DNA of 64,000 bases from Astragalus membranaceus (lineage: Eukaryota > Streptophyta > Magnoliopsida > Fabales > Fabaceae). Below are positions 32,412-44,396 of the stretch, piece after piece. Below the pieces are notes generated by a model. The model was given only the letters and a program-made list of their open reading frames with translations. It was not told the DNA's origin and did not search any database. Every line of letters begins with the position of its first letter. Within the stretch, counting starts at the first letter, position 1. Where the stretch lies: positions 13,427,192-13,491,191 of the forward strand of contig CM076854.1 in NCBI GenBank assembly GCA_039519185.1. Reading direction: 5' to 3'. A program made the translations under genes and the position numbers.

Positions 32412-34295
32412 TTAGGCCTTCTTGAGCCTCTTACTGGCTCTTGAAGGGGCTTGGGCTCCTCTGGCTGCCTTTTTCTTCTTTGGGGGTGGTGGAGTAGTCT
32501 TCTCTGCCTCTACAGCGGTTGGTGGCGCTGTAGCGCTTGACTCCTGCACTGCTGCCGCTGCAGCGTCTGATCCCTGCACTCCTTCTTCCTCTTCTGCTTT
32601 CTCTTGCTCTTCCAGTACTGGCTCTTTTCCATCCTACAAGTTCACTAGCTCCTCTGCAGCCTCCTTCTCACTTTCCTCCTCGGTCAGAATTGCCTCAGGT
32701 ATTGTGTCACTAGGTACTGCAGACATAGTTGCTGCAGCATCTACTGTCTGAACAGCTTCTTCTGGGTGCTCAGCCAGTTTGACTCCTGGGTTTCTTCTTA
32801 CTTTGGAGTATGACTGATAAACTTTCTTGGGCTGCTCAGTTGGGTTTTCTTGGATGATTGGATACTTTTGTTCTGGCTTCTTTGGTGTGACTTGTTTGGC
32901 AGGAGATTTCTGGGGTGTTAGTTTTGTTGGTTCAGGGATGGGGGTGGGGGTTGATGGTGGATTGGCTTTGGCAGGTGGGGTTTTTGGTTTCTTTGGGCTG
33001 GGGGTTGGGTCACACTGAAGTTCTTCTGCTTCCTCATCTTCTGCAGTTTCACATTCTTCTTCAGTATCACTCTCCTCACTTGATGATTCTTCATCCTCCT
33101 GCTTCTCCATCTCTGTCATCACTGCAATGGTTTCTTCCTCATCTTCCTCACTTATATTCTCAATGTCATCAGAATCTAAACTTTCCTCCTCTACCACGGC
33201 TTTTTGCACTTTCTTTGCTGGGCTAGGCTTTGCTCTCTTTGCTGGGCTAGTTACAGCTTCCTTCTTTTCTTTCCTAACTCCCTTTTTCTCTACTTTTTCA
33301 GCTGACTCTTCCTCCAATAGCCAATCAGGGAATTGAGGTGGGGAAATGGATGTCTTCCCTTTTGATATCTGGGCGTACATTGCTTTTTCCCAATCAAACT
33401 TTTCCTTCACAAATCTGCAGAGAACTTGCTGCTTCAGCTCTAGGCGCTGCAGCGCTACAGAATCTAGAGACGCTGTAGCGGCAGGTTTCTGCTTAACCTT
33501 AAAAATACATGGAAATGCTCCCAGAGGGGAACTTCTCTCTTCTTTCATTTCAACTTCTACATCAGCTTCCAGGCAAAGATCAGTAATTAAACAAGGAAAA
33601 TACAAGTTAGCTCCTTTCTTTATTCTGCATTTCTCTATCTCCTTCGCAATTAGCCTTCCTACATCTATCTTCTCTCCAGCCATTATTGCGTCAATAACAA
33701 TGAGCCTCTCCTTCTCCACGAAGGTTGTGTGAGATGTAGGCAATAGAGAGTGTTTGATGAAACTACACCATAAGTTGGCCTCCTCACACAAGTAGGCCTT
33801 CTTGATTTTGTATTCAGCCCCAAATTTGTCCCATGTAGCTCCTTCCACACAAATTCTTCTTCTGACAGCCTCCATTTCTTCATCTCCCCAGTTCAGAACT
33901 TTGATTTCCAACGCCTTTCCATGATACCCTAGGTGGAAAATATCATTGATTGTTCTGGAGTTGAAATTAAGCGTCTCACCTCTTACCAATGAGTGTGTTT
34001 GAGGCTTTCCTTCCTTAGGCTCCTCAATGCCAGCATAGAACTCTCTTACCAAAGACGTCATGTATTCCTTACGATGCTTAATGAAGATCTCCCAACCTAG
34101 TGCTGTGACAGCGGTTGAGAAAGCTTTAGGAGCGCTGTCTGTTTTGAACCCCCTTTCAGCAATGAAGTCCATTTTCCAAAACCTCTGAGGATCTGGAGTT
34201 GCTTTGGCCATGGTGGTTTTGACAGGATTGGATGGTTCTGGTTTCGCAGTAGCTCCCTTGCCAGATCGTTTTAGGGCAGCTTGCTTTTTGGTCAT
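32412..34295 (-). pseudogene. Third ORF of the Athila-like element ('env-like' position), one in-frame stop
   Basis: ATG at 34293-34295. 553 codons are open to TAG 32634-32636; the frame then continues to TAA at 32412-32414, for about 627 codons in all. Residues ~35-270 form a globular part (WKMDFIAERGFKTDSAPKAF, LGYHGKALEIKVLNWGDEEM, LWCSFIKHSLLPTSH) resembling the 'putative plant transposon protein' domain found downstream of pol in Athila relatives. A Lys-rich linker, a strongly acidic stretch (~360-430), a Pro/Lys-rich stretch and a basic C-terminus (RASKRLKKA) follow. I see no signal peptide or membrane segment, so envelope function is not supported; a nuclear or nucleic-acid role is equally possible. 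It is better preserved than gag-pol. Confidence 0.8.
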
Positions 34296-34822
34296 GGTTG
34301 GTTAAGAGCTTTGCGTATATGTTTATGGTTGTTGGGAAATATTGGTGTGCGTTGGGACGAAGGAAGAAGAAAGGATGGAGGTTATGAATGGTGAGTGGTA
34401 ACGGTTGAGAGTAGTTTCAGAGAGCAAAGAGAGAGAAAGAAAGAGAAAATGGTAACGTGGGGAGTTGTAGATATTAAAGTGATCGTTTGTGAGTGAAGTG
34501 GGAGAGAGAAAAGAAACTGTTGATTGGACAACTGCAGGTCAATAGGTGCACGTGCAGCTCAGGCTAGGGATAAGGGTACAGTGCCAGCTCACCCTAAGCA
34601 GGATTTTTTATTTTTATTTTTATTTTTATTTTGTTAGACCACATCCAGCCCTGATTTGACAACAACCGCTACAGCGTCATTTGTAACAAGTAACCGCTAC
34701 AGCGTTTATCCTAATTTCCTGTAAAGAAGAATAAATATACAAACAGAAAATTTGTTAAAATCCTTGGGGTGCCTCCCAAGAGCGCTTGCTTTAAAGTCTG
34801 CAGCCAGACTTTCTCTTTCAAT
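34296..34822 (-). other. Spacer between pol and the third ORF
   Basis: Non-coding. It contains a purine-rich stretch (34370-34450), a (TTTTTA)n microsatellite at 34603-34633, and two CGCTACAGCG palindromes at about 34667-34700. It could hold a promoter or splice acceptor for the third ORF, but none is identifiable. Confidence 0.6.
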
Positions 34823-36234
34823 TTAGAGATCTTTAAGCTCAATTGTGGTTTTGTCTCTTACCACATTTTCACCAAAATATTGTTTAATCCTTTGGCCATT
34901 CACTTTGAAAGTGGTATTGGTTACTGTATCATAGAGGTCCACAGCTCCATGGCTGTAGATTTTTATCAATTGGAAAGGGCCTGACCACCTAGATTTTAAC
35001 TTCCCAGGAAACAATCTTAGCCTGGAGTTGTAAAGCAATACCTGTCCTCCTTCAGTGAGATCCCTTTTTATCAATTTTTGATCATGCCACATTTTGGTTT
35101 TTTCTTTATAAATTGCTGCATTTTCATAGGCAAAATGCCTAAGTTCTTCCAATTCATTTAGCTGCAGCAATCTAGCATCTCCTGCTTTCTTGTAGTCAAA
35201 GTTTAGTTTTTTTATAGCCCAATGGGCCTTGTGCTGAAGTTCAATTGGTAGGTGACAGGACTTCCCATAAAGCAACCTATAGGGAGACATCCCCAAAGGT
35301 GTTTTATAAGCTGTTCTGTAAGCCCATAAAGCATCATCTAGATGTAGTGACCATTCTTTCCTTGAAGGCCCTACCATCTTTTCCAACATCCTTTTTATTT
35401 CTCTGTTTGACAATTCAGTTTGACCACTAGTTTGTGGATGATAAGCAGTTGCTATTTTATGCTTGACTCCATATTTAGCCAATAGGGCCTCAATTAATTT
35501 ATTACAAACATGAGACCCCTCATCACTTATGATGGCTCTAGGAGTTTCAAAACGAGTGAAAATGTTTTTCAATAAAAATTTACTCACAGACCTTGCATCA
35601 TTGTTGGGTAGAGCAACAGCCTCTACCCATTTTGAAACATAGTCTACAGCCACTAAAATGTATAGGTTTCCATGAGAAGGGGGAAAAGGTCCCATGAAAT
35701 CCATTCCCCAAACATCAAAGAGTTCAACCTCTAGAATGTTTGTTAAAGGCATTCCATGTTTGTTTGATGTATTCCCTGTTCTTTGGCACCTATCACATTT
35801 TTTACAAAGTCTTGAGCATCTTTAAAAAGTGAAGGCCAATAGTAGCCAGATTGCAATACCTTTGTAGCAGTTCTGATACCACCAAAATGCCCACCACATG
35901 GTGCAAAATGGCAGTGCTGTAGCACTTGAATTTGTTCTTCCTCTGCTAGGCATCTCCTCATTAACTGGTCTTGACACTTCTTGTATAGAAAAGGTTCATC
36001 CCAATAATATTGTTTCAATGTGTGGAAGAACCTTCTCCTTTGTTGATAGGTCATCTCAGTAGGTACCACCTTGCTAACCAAAAAATTCACTATGTCAGCA
36101 TACCAAGGTGTTACAGGTTCAGGCGCTACAGCGTCTAGTGTTTTTACACTAGCCGCTACAGCGGTTGATGATTCAGCAGTTATTGTCAATAGCTGCTCAT
36201 CTGGAAAGTATTCTTTGATCTCCCTGTAACGCCC
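34823..36234 (-). pseudogene. Athila-like integrase
   Basis: Downstream of the RNase H linker. The N-terminal zinc-binding part (HFAPCGGHFGGIRTATKVL, YYWPSLFKDAQDFVK) is shifted out of frame by a lost A in an A-run near 35797-35803. The shifted frame then reads the expected CDRCQRTG and continues into the core. That frame is open from MPLTNILEVELFDVWGMDF (35752) to 34823, with D in GMDFMGPF, D in IISDEGSHV, E in QTELSNREIK, and a GPF module (SRWSGPFQLIKIYSHGAVDL). One frameshift is the only lesion seen here. Confidence 0.87.
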
Positions 36235-37549
36235 TAAAATAATTTAATTAATTAATTAATTAAGTTATTTGAGGGATTACAAAATTATTTAAGTGGAATA
36301 ATTAAATTAGAATTGTTTTATTTCAGGGGGTGAGATGAATTAATAAGGGTGGTGTAAAAATGGGCCCAAATCCAATGTTGATCCAAGCCCATTCCATAAA
36401 TCCCAAAAAAACCTAAATTAGTCCTCATTCCCACTTGAAAGAAAGGAACAGCGAAACTGAGAGAGTGAGAGGGAGGTGAGGCTCGCGACTTCAGCAAGGA
36501 GGAGAAGAAGGAATTGGTTCATCTTGGCTTTAGGTAAGTTTCATTGATCCTTTCCCTTCCATTTTTCTTCCTCTTTCAAGTGGTAGTTCCAATCTCTCAA
36601 TTTTTTCCATTGTTGTTGTCTTCACCTTGGCTTTGGGAAGCCACGGTTGCGCAAAGAGGAGGAGGAGGAGCTGCTGCATTTTTCGTTTTGTGGCTTGTGC
36701 GTGGCTTAGTTCTTCGATTTATCAAGGTTAGGGGGCTCTACTTTATACCAATAATAATGCTTAAGTTAGGCGATATATGTAGGATTGGTTGTAGGAGTTT
36801 AGATTGATGAATTAAGTTAGTTGAATGTTAAATAATTGCTACTGTTTTGATTGTTTTGATGAGTTAGTGGAATTGTGGAATGTGGTGTTAATGCCTTGAA
36901 TTATGAGATGCGAGGGTCGGTCATACTTGGAAACATATTTTTCATACAGGAAACGTGCAATCTGAAGTATTTCATTGCCCAGATCCATGTTGTAATGAAG
37001 ATGATATTATGCTAGCTTTAATAAGAGATAATGTTAATGATGCAGTTAAGGATATATGGCAGCAAAAGTGATTATTTATTTGGGATGTATAGCTCCTATG
37101 TTTCGGTTTTCATACTGTTGTGGTGTTGGGATCAAAACCTTGAACAATGTCACCATAAGGTGTTAAAGAATTTAGAATGACTTCAAACTGAGGCTACCGC
37201 AGTGATTAATTAGATTTTAGCCATAGGTCCTTGAGCGCCATAATTGTGCATCTTCAATAGAACCAATACCATATTGCCCTTTTTACATTCTATGCGACTC
37301 AAGGGAACAATCAAATTGAAGAGTACATATGTTTTTTTTTATAATTAAATGTCATACTATGACAACAATGGTTTCTTGTATTGAAAATTTTGAATTATTA
37401 TATTTTTAAATTATATGATGGGCAAAGTGAAGGAAAACTCACAGAAGAGGAATATTTCAAACTCCAAGACAATAAATAATGTAGTTGACCTGTTTACACA
37501 CTAATTCATGATTTGAGTACAGCGTTACAAATTGGGCAGCCCCGTGCGG

Positions 37550-37890
37550 GTGTGTTGTGTGTACTGCGTAGGTGTGTGTAGTTGCGGGGAAGTGTAATTG
37601 TAAAATTAGATTACTAGCCTAATGATACAAAGCGGTGTGTTCGGAGTTGTAATTGTTATGGAGATGTGAAAGCGGTGAGGGACTCCGGTCCAAAGCGGTG
37701 TGATATCTTTAAGGCCTATATGTTGATGATATTAAATTGAGAATTGCAAAGCGGTGAGTCTAATAATTATTATGGTTTATGTGTGGTGTTGTAGTGCATA
37801 GTCATAGTGTCACATGACTCATGTTGCATAAAGCGGTGTGTCGGCTTCGGCCAAAGCGGTGCGGTGGCTTCGGCCAAAGCGGTGAGTGCC
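37550..37890 (+). repeat. AAAGCGGTG dispersed repeat in solo LTR
   Basis: The nine-base motif AAAGCGGTG or a close variant recurs about eight times (37631, 37671, 37693, 37748, 37831, 37854, 37876 and nearby), with irregular spacing and some 'ggcttcggcc' between copies. Confidence 0.7.
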
Positions 37891-38106
37891 CTCCAGGCTA
37901 ATAGCAGTGATGATGGATCCACATGCATGTTGCATTACATGCATTAGTCAAGCATTTGATGAGTTTATGGATGAATTATGAATATGATGATTGTTGTTGA
38001 TAATGTGGTGAGTTGTTATGAATTAGTGTTGCTTGCTGCTTTTGCTTATTATAACGCTTTTCTTAATTATTATTATTTGTGTAAAGAGACTCACCCTACT
38101 GCCTTT

Positions 38107-38127
38107 GTTGCTTCTTATGTCGGCAAC
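38107..38127 (+). promoter_or_regulatory. Conserved LTR hairpin, covarying version
   Basis: GTTGCT, nine-base loop, GGCAAC. Relative to the GTTACC/GGTAAC stem of A, B and C, an A-T pair has become G-C, and the closing C-G has become T-G. Pairing is kept although the sequence changed. Confidence 0.6.
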
Positions 38128-38509
38128 TTGCAGGTAATCGAGAGTGAGGGCATCCTTATGCCTCTTTTCTAGTAGTGTGTCAGCTCTGATATGTAGCACC
38201 AGGGGGAGGGCGTAGTAGTACTGTTATTGTCATTTTGATGTATTGGATTGTTATAATGATGTATTGATACCATTCCGCTGTGTTGAGGATATTTTATTTA
38301 TGTGCTGTAAACTAAAACAGGTGTTGTGGGCCCGTCCCTAAACTATCGTGCTATATATCGTGCTATTGACTGTGGACTTCACGTCATTGATTATAAACTA
38401 GATGATTTTTATAAGCGTTGAAATGTGACACCTTTTTCAATGATTTATATTTTTTTAAAACTCTGGTTTTATATACTGATTAATAGTTAATTTAGAAGGG
38501 GGTGTTACA

Positions 38510-39352
38510 CTCCCCACATGCTGTACCTGCAATGTCTCTTTCCAATCTAGACAGATGATCAGCAACTTGGTTCTCCACTCCTTTTTTATCCCTTATTTCT
38601 AAATCAAATTCTTGGAGTAGGAGAACCCACCTAATTAGCCTAGGCTTTGCATCTTTCTTTGTTATCAAATATTTAATGGCTGAATGGTCTGTAAAGACAA
38701 TTACTTTGGTGCCAACTAAATATGACCTAAATTTGTCAAATGCAAAGACTACAGCTAATAGTTCCTTCTCAGTGACTGTGTAATTCAATTGAGCTTCTAC
38801 AAGTGTTTTGCTAGCATAATATATAGAGTGAAAAATTTTATCATACCTTTGCCCAAGCACAGCTCCAATGGCAAAGTCACTAGCATCACACATAAGCTCA
38901 AAAGGCTTACTCCAGTCAGGAGCTATAATAACTGGTGCTGTTATTAAAGCTCTCTTCAATTTATCAAAGGCTAACATGCATGGCTCATCAAATGTGAAGG
39001 GGTTATCATGCTGTAATAGTTGATATAGAGGCTTGGAGATTTTTGAAAAATCTTTTATGAACCTCCTATAGAATCCAGCATGCCCCAAAAAACTTCTAAT
39101 ACCTTTGATGTTGGTTGGAGGAGATAACTTCTCAATGACCTCTATTTTAGCCTTGTCCACTTCCAATCCTTTTTTGGATATCTTATTCCCCAAAACTATA
39201 CCTTCTTGCACCATAAAATGGCATTTCTCCCAGTTTAGCACAAGGTTAGTTTCTTCACATCTAATCAAGATTTCTTCCAAGTTGGATAGGCATAGAAGGA
39301 ATGTTTCTCCAAACACAGAAATCATCCATGAAGACTTCCATGGATCTTTCAA
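38510..39352 (-). pseudogene. Athila-like reverse transcriptase C-terminus and RNase H
   Basis: From the catalytic region (ISVFGETFLLCLSNLEEIL) through the connection (FLGHAGFYRRFIKDFSKISK) to RNase H: FELMCDASDFAIGAVLG, TEKELLAVVFAFDKFRSYL, VFTDHSAIKYL, NQVADHLSRLE. It overlaps the previous segment in another frame. A one- or two-base indel just after the FMDDF motif (about 39320-39330) separates them. It is cut at 38509 by the solo LTR. Confidence 0.87.
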
Positions 39353-40352
39353 TGTAATCAGAGAAAATTGCCATCATACACCTTTGAAAAGTGGCAGGTA
39401 CATTACACAGGCCAAATGGCATCCTTCTAAAAGCAAAGGTGCCATATGGACAAGTGAATGTAGTTTTCTGCTGATCTTCAGGCAGTATTGCAATCTGGTT
39501 ATAACCTGAATAACCATCAAGAAAGCAATAAAATTCTTTACCTGCTAGCCTGTCCAGCATCTGGTCAATGAAAGGCAATGGGAAATGGTCCTTTCTTGTT
39601 GCTTTGTTTAATCTCCTGTAATCCATGCATATTCTCCAGCGTGTTATTTTTCTGGTTGGAAGCAGCTCATTCATTTCATTAGCAATTACTGTTACCCCTC
39701 CCTTCTTTGGCACACACTGCACAGGACTAACCCATGCACTGTCAGATATGGGGTATACAATACCTGCATCCAACCACTTAATGATTTCCTTCTTCACCAC
39801 CTCTTTCATAATTGGATTCAACCTCCTCTGCCCTTCAATACAATTTTTAGAATCTTCTTCTAACACTATTCTGTGCATACAGATGGTTGGGCTGATACCC
39901 TTGATATCTGACATCTGCCAACCAATTGCCTTTTTATGCCGCTGCAGCGTTTGAATCAGATCCTGTTCCTGCTTTTCAGAAAGGTCAGAAGCAATTATAA
40001 CAGGCAAAGTACTATTGTCCCCCAGATAAGCATATTTGAGGTGTGAAGGCAACTCCTTAAGTTCCAGAGTTGGTGGTAGTTCAGTGGAGGGGAGATCCTT
40101 TCTCATGTCAGAATTCTCCTGCTCCAAAGATTCATATTTCTTAGCCCAAATTTCTTTGACTGTCTGCTCCTCCTCTTCTGCAGCTTCTGTATCAGACCCT
40201 GCATGTTCACTGCTGTCCAGTAATTGCCTCAGATGATCTGTGCTTTTCTGGAAGTGATCCTGAACTACTTTATCAATAGCTGATACAAAGGAGCACTCTT
40301 CAATGTTGGGACCTGGAAATTTCATAGCATTGAGGATGTTGAACTTGGTCAT
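39261..40352 (-). pseudogene. Athila-like reverse transcriptase N-terminal part
   Basis: Contains RRLNPIMKEVVKKEIIKWLD, WVSPVQCVPKKGGVTVI, WRICMDYRRLNKATRKDHFP, FLDGYSGYNQI, MPFGLCNVPATFQRCM and the catalytic VFMDDF with both aspartates. After VFMDDF the frame runs out of phase into CVWRNIPSM and stops at 39261. The start MTKFNILNAMKF is a shifted continuation of the protease segment, not a native start. Confidence 0.87.
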
Positions 40353-40875
40353 TGACCCTCATGATCAATTCTCCTCTCTGCACATTTATCAAAGTTCTTC
40401 CAGTGGCCAAAAATGGTCTTCCCAATATGATGGGTACTTCTTTATCTGCATCAAAATCCAAAATTACAAAATCAACAGGAAATACAAATTTGTCTACCTT
40501 TATTAGAACATCTTCTAAGATTCCTTCTGGATATGCAAGAGTTCTATCAGCTAGCTGCAGTGTAAGTGAGGTAGGTCTGGAAGTTCCCACTCCTAGCTAT
40601 GTGTATATGGACTTGGGCATAAGATTTATGCTGGCTCCCAAATCACATAGAGCACGACCAGAGTAAAAATTTCCATTTGAGCTTGGTATAGTAAAACTGC
40701 CAGGATCCTTTGATTTGGGTGGGAGCTTGTTCTGCATCAACATGCTGCACTCCCCAGTCATTGCTACTGTTTCAAGTTCCCCAAGTCTCCTCCTCTTAGT
40801 TAGCACATCCTTCATAAACTTTGCATAGTTGGGCATTTGTTGGAGAGCCTCTACCAAAGGGACATTAATGTGCAC
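40300..40875 (-). pseudogene. Athila-like protease
   Basis: Starts at HINVPLVEALQQMPNYAKF. The active-site motif is ALCDLGASINLMP; Athila relatives typically have D-L-G in place of D-T-G. A TAG follows KSIYT (40597-40599) where a lysine codon is usual, then the same frame continues with TSLTLQLADRTLAYPEGILEDV and VPIILGRPFLATGRTLIN. The frame shifts near 40325-40345 into the reverse transcriptase segment. It would process the polyprotein inside the particle. Confidence 0.83.
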
Positions 40876-41783
40876 CTGTTTAAGGACTTCTAGGAATTTG
40901 CTAAACTGTTTGTCTTCATGAGCCTTTCGAAGTCTTTGAGGGAATGGAGGATCTGGATATGTTGGGAGAATTTTGGGTGGTGGTGGTATTTTTTAGCAAC
41001 AGGCACTGCAGCGTTAGGTTTAGGCGCTGTAGCGTCTGTTGCAGGTTCTTTTTGTTTTTCAGAATTTTTGTTTTTTTCATCATCTGAAACAGTTGATGAT
41101 CCTATCAAATCTCTCCCACTCCTTAAAGATATAGCTTTTACATGCTCCTTCCCTGTAGTACTTGAAGTTGAGGCTTCTGTAGTGGATGGTAATGATCCAC
41201 TAATTCTTTGGGAAATGACATTAGCCATCTGCCCCATCTGAACTTCTAGATTCTTAATGGAAGCTTCATGAGTTTTCAGAGTTGTCTTACAATCACTCAT
41301 AAAGATTTTCATCAATCCTTCCAGTGAATTATCTATGACAGGGGCATTCTGCCTTTGATAGTTCTGAGCAGGGAATCCTGGTGGATTTGCTGGAGCACCA
41401 TAATTAGGTTCTGTTGCATTGTTGGCTCCCCATCTGAAATTGGGGTGGTTCTTCCAACCAGGATTATATGTATTTGAATAGGGATTATTTTTTTTGTTGA
41501 AACCCACAAAGTTCAGAGACAGGATTACCAGGACATTCTTCATACAAATGCTCTCCTCCACAATATACACAGCTTACTGACCCTAGAGAGCCTTGCTCAA
41601 TAACAGCTACTGTTTGTTCACGTGCCGCTGCAGCGGTAACCGCTACAGCGTTTGATGTGCTCATAGATTTTATCATGTTAGTGAGAGAGGCAACCTGTGC
41701 AGATAGAGCAGAAACTTCACTTATTTCATGCACACCAGCTACCTTCTTCTGCTGAGCTAACCTTTCTGTAGGCCATTGATGAC
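40876..41783 (-). pseudogene. Athila-like gag C-terminal part with zinc knuckle
   Basis: Continues gag after element F. A coiled-coil-like stretch (VSALSAQVASLTNMIKSMS) precedes an Athila-type knuckle CVYCGGEHLYEEC. A frameshift near 41510-41525 leads to PYSNTYNPGWKNHPNFRWG and a Ser/Thr-rich linker (HVKAISLRSGRDL). A second shift near 41000-40985 and a break before 40875 lead to protease. Two CGCTRCAGCG palindromes (41624-41652) lie within codons for an Ala/Val-rich stretch and two more at 41004-41035. Confidence 0.82.
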
Positions 41784-44375
41784 TGTTATACCCTAATTTT
41801 GTCTGACTAGTTAAAAGTTCTTTAAAAAAAATAAAAATGTTGTATCTGTAAAATTAGTTTTTAAGCCTCTATTTAACACTCATTTTTTTTTTATCTCATG
41901 AAAAGAGAAAACAAGGTTGAAAATAGAAAAAAAAAAGCAAAATATTGTTTGTCGGTTACACATGTCATTTGGTAATCGTTAGCGGTCTGGCGTCATTTCT
42001 ATTATTAGTAGAACTTATACACTTTTTATTGCAAGAAAAATAAAAAAAAAATCTGTTATCAGCATTTAACTTTAACTATCATTTTTGCTTCAAATCACCA
42101 AATAAAAATACAAGCAAGCATGTACAAAAGCTACAAAATCAAAGTTTAAAAATAAAAATAAAAATAATAATAATACAAGCAAAAACTAAGAATAGAGAAT
42201 GTTGGGCTGATGGTTTGTGACTCCACCAAGTAGTTACTAGTGGCTTTCATAATTTAGTATTAGGCCAAATACACTTTCATCTTGTTTTCTTTTTTGCTTT
42301 TTGACCAAGCCTCATACAACCTACACCTCTGTTTTCAGCATGAAACAAAGCAACCTTTTTATTGTCTTTTTGATGCCTTCCCTATATGCTCCAACAATTT
42401 TGTTTACAACCAATAATACAAACAACAAAGGGTTTGATGCCATGCGCCCCTCACCACTCCATCTATTTTTAAGCTCAAGTCAAGTTTGCTTTCTTTTGGC
42501 CCCCTTGTCTTCTTCTCTTTTGTGCACAAACCAAGCAGCTTTGTAGACACCCTCCTACAAATTGCTACTGTGTTTGTCTCCTATGGCCACAATCCTCTAC
42601 TTAGCATCCTCACCCTACACCACAAAATGGGTCTATAAATTCCATTTACCTGTAACCGTAAAGGGGGGATCAGGCACAAATACACACACTGAGAAAAAAA
42701 AAGGGAAAAAACAGTGAAGGGAGGGGGAACAATTCTGATATAAACGCAAGATAGTAGAAAAGGAAAAAAGGAGGCAGCAATGTGGAGACATAGAAAGTTT
42801 TCAGCCACACTCCAATAAGTTTATTTTCTCCTCCACATCCATAAATCGATTCCCATCTCCACCCCTACACCAACAACAACACACTGTACAGCAACCATTC
42901 AAGAAAGAGGAAAACAGAGAATCTGGAAAAATCAAAAAAAGAAGAGTAGTAATGGTGATGAGTACCTTAAAGCCATCACCACCAGTTTTACTACGACCAC
43001 CGCTCACGACAGTCCTCCGCGGATCCTACCACCGTGAGCACCGCACCGCCGCTACCGCACCACCGCACACTACCGTGAACCTATCACCACCGTACACCAC
43101 CTCAGAACCACTAAAAGCCCACAACCATAAAAACTCCGCCATTACAACCGCAGCCTCCGGCGAAACCTCCGGCAAGCATCACTGTCACGGTCTCACCATC
43201 ACTACCACTCCTTCAGCCTGTGCTCTCCCCCCTCCCCTGTGAACAGTAACCTCTCTCTCTCTCTCTCGTTGGGTTTTCTCCTTCCTTCCCCTCTCTCTTT
43301 CTCCATGTCTCTCCTTTGTTTCTCTCTCTCATACTCACGAAAATGTGTTGCGGCTGAGGGAGATAGATTAGGTTTCTCAAAACTAACATTTCTCTTTTAT
43401 GCTGATGTGCTTGTTTTTTTATTATTTTTTATTTCAGCCCTTTTAAAAGCACTTAAAAAAATGAATGAAAGAAAGATTGTTGAATCTATTTTTGCGGTCC
43501 CGTGACTATCGTCCAGTTGAATGTTTCCTATCCTTTAGTTTACATTCATTTATTATTATTTTGCTGTTTTCATGTCTTATATTTCAAAATATAGATAGTT
43601 GTAAGCATTATTACCTGCACCCTTTTTTTTTTGCCAAGGACACCCCATTTTATTACTGCACCCCCTGTTTCTCTTTTAAAAAGATTTTCTTTTCTATAAA
43701 TGAATATTTTCTTTCGCAAACCTATTTTTTCTCAAATAAATAATTATTTTTCCTAAACATAAAAATGGTTTGTTACTAATGGTCACTCTGGGCTTGGCTT
43801 GTTTGACTGTTAGTAACAGCTTTAGTTTTCAAACGAGCTATGAGTGACGACCACTCTGAGTTTTACTTGTTTGGTCGTCACGAATACCTCTCCCAATTTC
43901 AAAAATAAATAAAAAAACACCAAACGCACAAACATTTTCTACCAAGAACTACGTGTGATTTGATTCTCTACCAGGAGATACGTAGGAGCAGAGGGCGGCC
44001 GACCTCTGTCAATTGCACTAATAAAAAACCTTTTTTTCTTTAAATTCATTTCTCTCATTTTTCTCAAAAAGGTATAAAAATAACTAACCGTTTATCGAGT
44101 CTTTTTTTTTTTATTATTATAAGGGTAAAAACATTATTTTTGAATTAATAAACGCTTACACATTTAGTTAAAAGGTAACCTTCCTTAGGAAGGATGTCGT
44201 AGGGTGCTAATACCTTCCCTACGCATAAACGACTCCCGAGCCTAAATCTGGTCCGCAAGACCCCTTTATCCACTCAATAGGGATTTTCCAATGTTTGCCC
44301 TTAAACTAAAACTTTGGTGGCGGCTTCATTCAAGAACTTCGAAGAATCCCTCCTCCGTATTTTTCGGTCGCTACA
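41784..44375 (+). repeat. Element F 5' LTR
   Basis: TGTTATACCC to CGCTACA. By eye it differs from 52548-55139 only in homopolymer lengths (a run of A near 41935 and a run of T near 44105). It has a TATA box at 42634-42640 and a (CT)n tract at 43251-43267. ORFs of 68-96 codons occur identically in both LTRs but resemble no known family. Confidence 0.95.
42634..42640 (+). promoter_or_regulatory. TATA box, element F 5' LTR
   Basis: TATAAAT in 'gggtctataaattcc', followed downstream by a CT-rich leader (43240-43350). A plausible promoter core. Confidence 0.5.
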
Positions 44376-44377
44376 GC

Positions 44378-44396
44378 TGGCGACTTCACTGGGGAC
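44378..44396 (+). other. Primer-binding site, element F
   Basis: TGGCGACTTCACTGGGGAC, two bases after the 5' LTR, of the tRNA-Arg type known from Ogre elements. Confidence 0.8.

Larger units (their letters stand above)
36235..38509 (+). mobile_element. Chromovirus solo LTR inside Athila-like pol
   Basis: 2,275 bases, TGTAACGCCC to GGTGTTACA, with perfect duplications CTCCC (36230-36234, 38510-38514). It is in the opposite orientation to its host. It carries a donor-like AG|GTAAGT (36532-36539), an AAAGCGGTG repeat cluster (37630-37885), and a hairpin with acceptor-like TTGCAG|GT (38107-38134). It belongs to a family different from A, B, C and E. The interior is absent, so it is a recombination product. 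Removing it restores pol between RNase H and integrase. Confidence 0.92.

Noticed and set aside
32422..33732. Plus-strand ORFs opposite the Athila third ORF
   Set aside because: They are shadows of the minus-strand coding region, with the Ser/Gly/Phe bias expected from the complement of Glu/Lys/Pro codons.
42952..43743. Small ORFs duplicated exactly at 53717-54508
   Set aside because: Duplication reflects the two LTRs of element F, not selection. No family is recognisable and the sequences are Pro/Ser/Phe-rich by composition.
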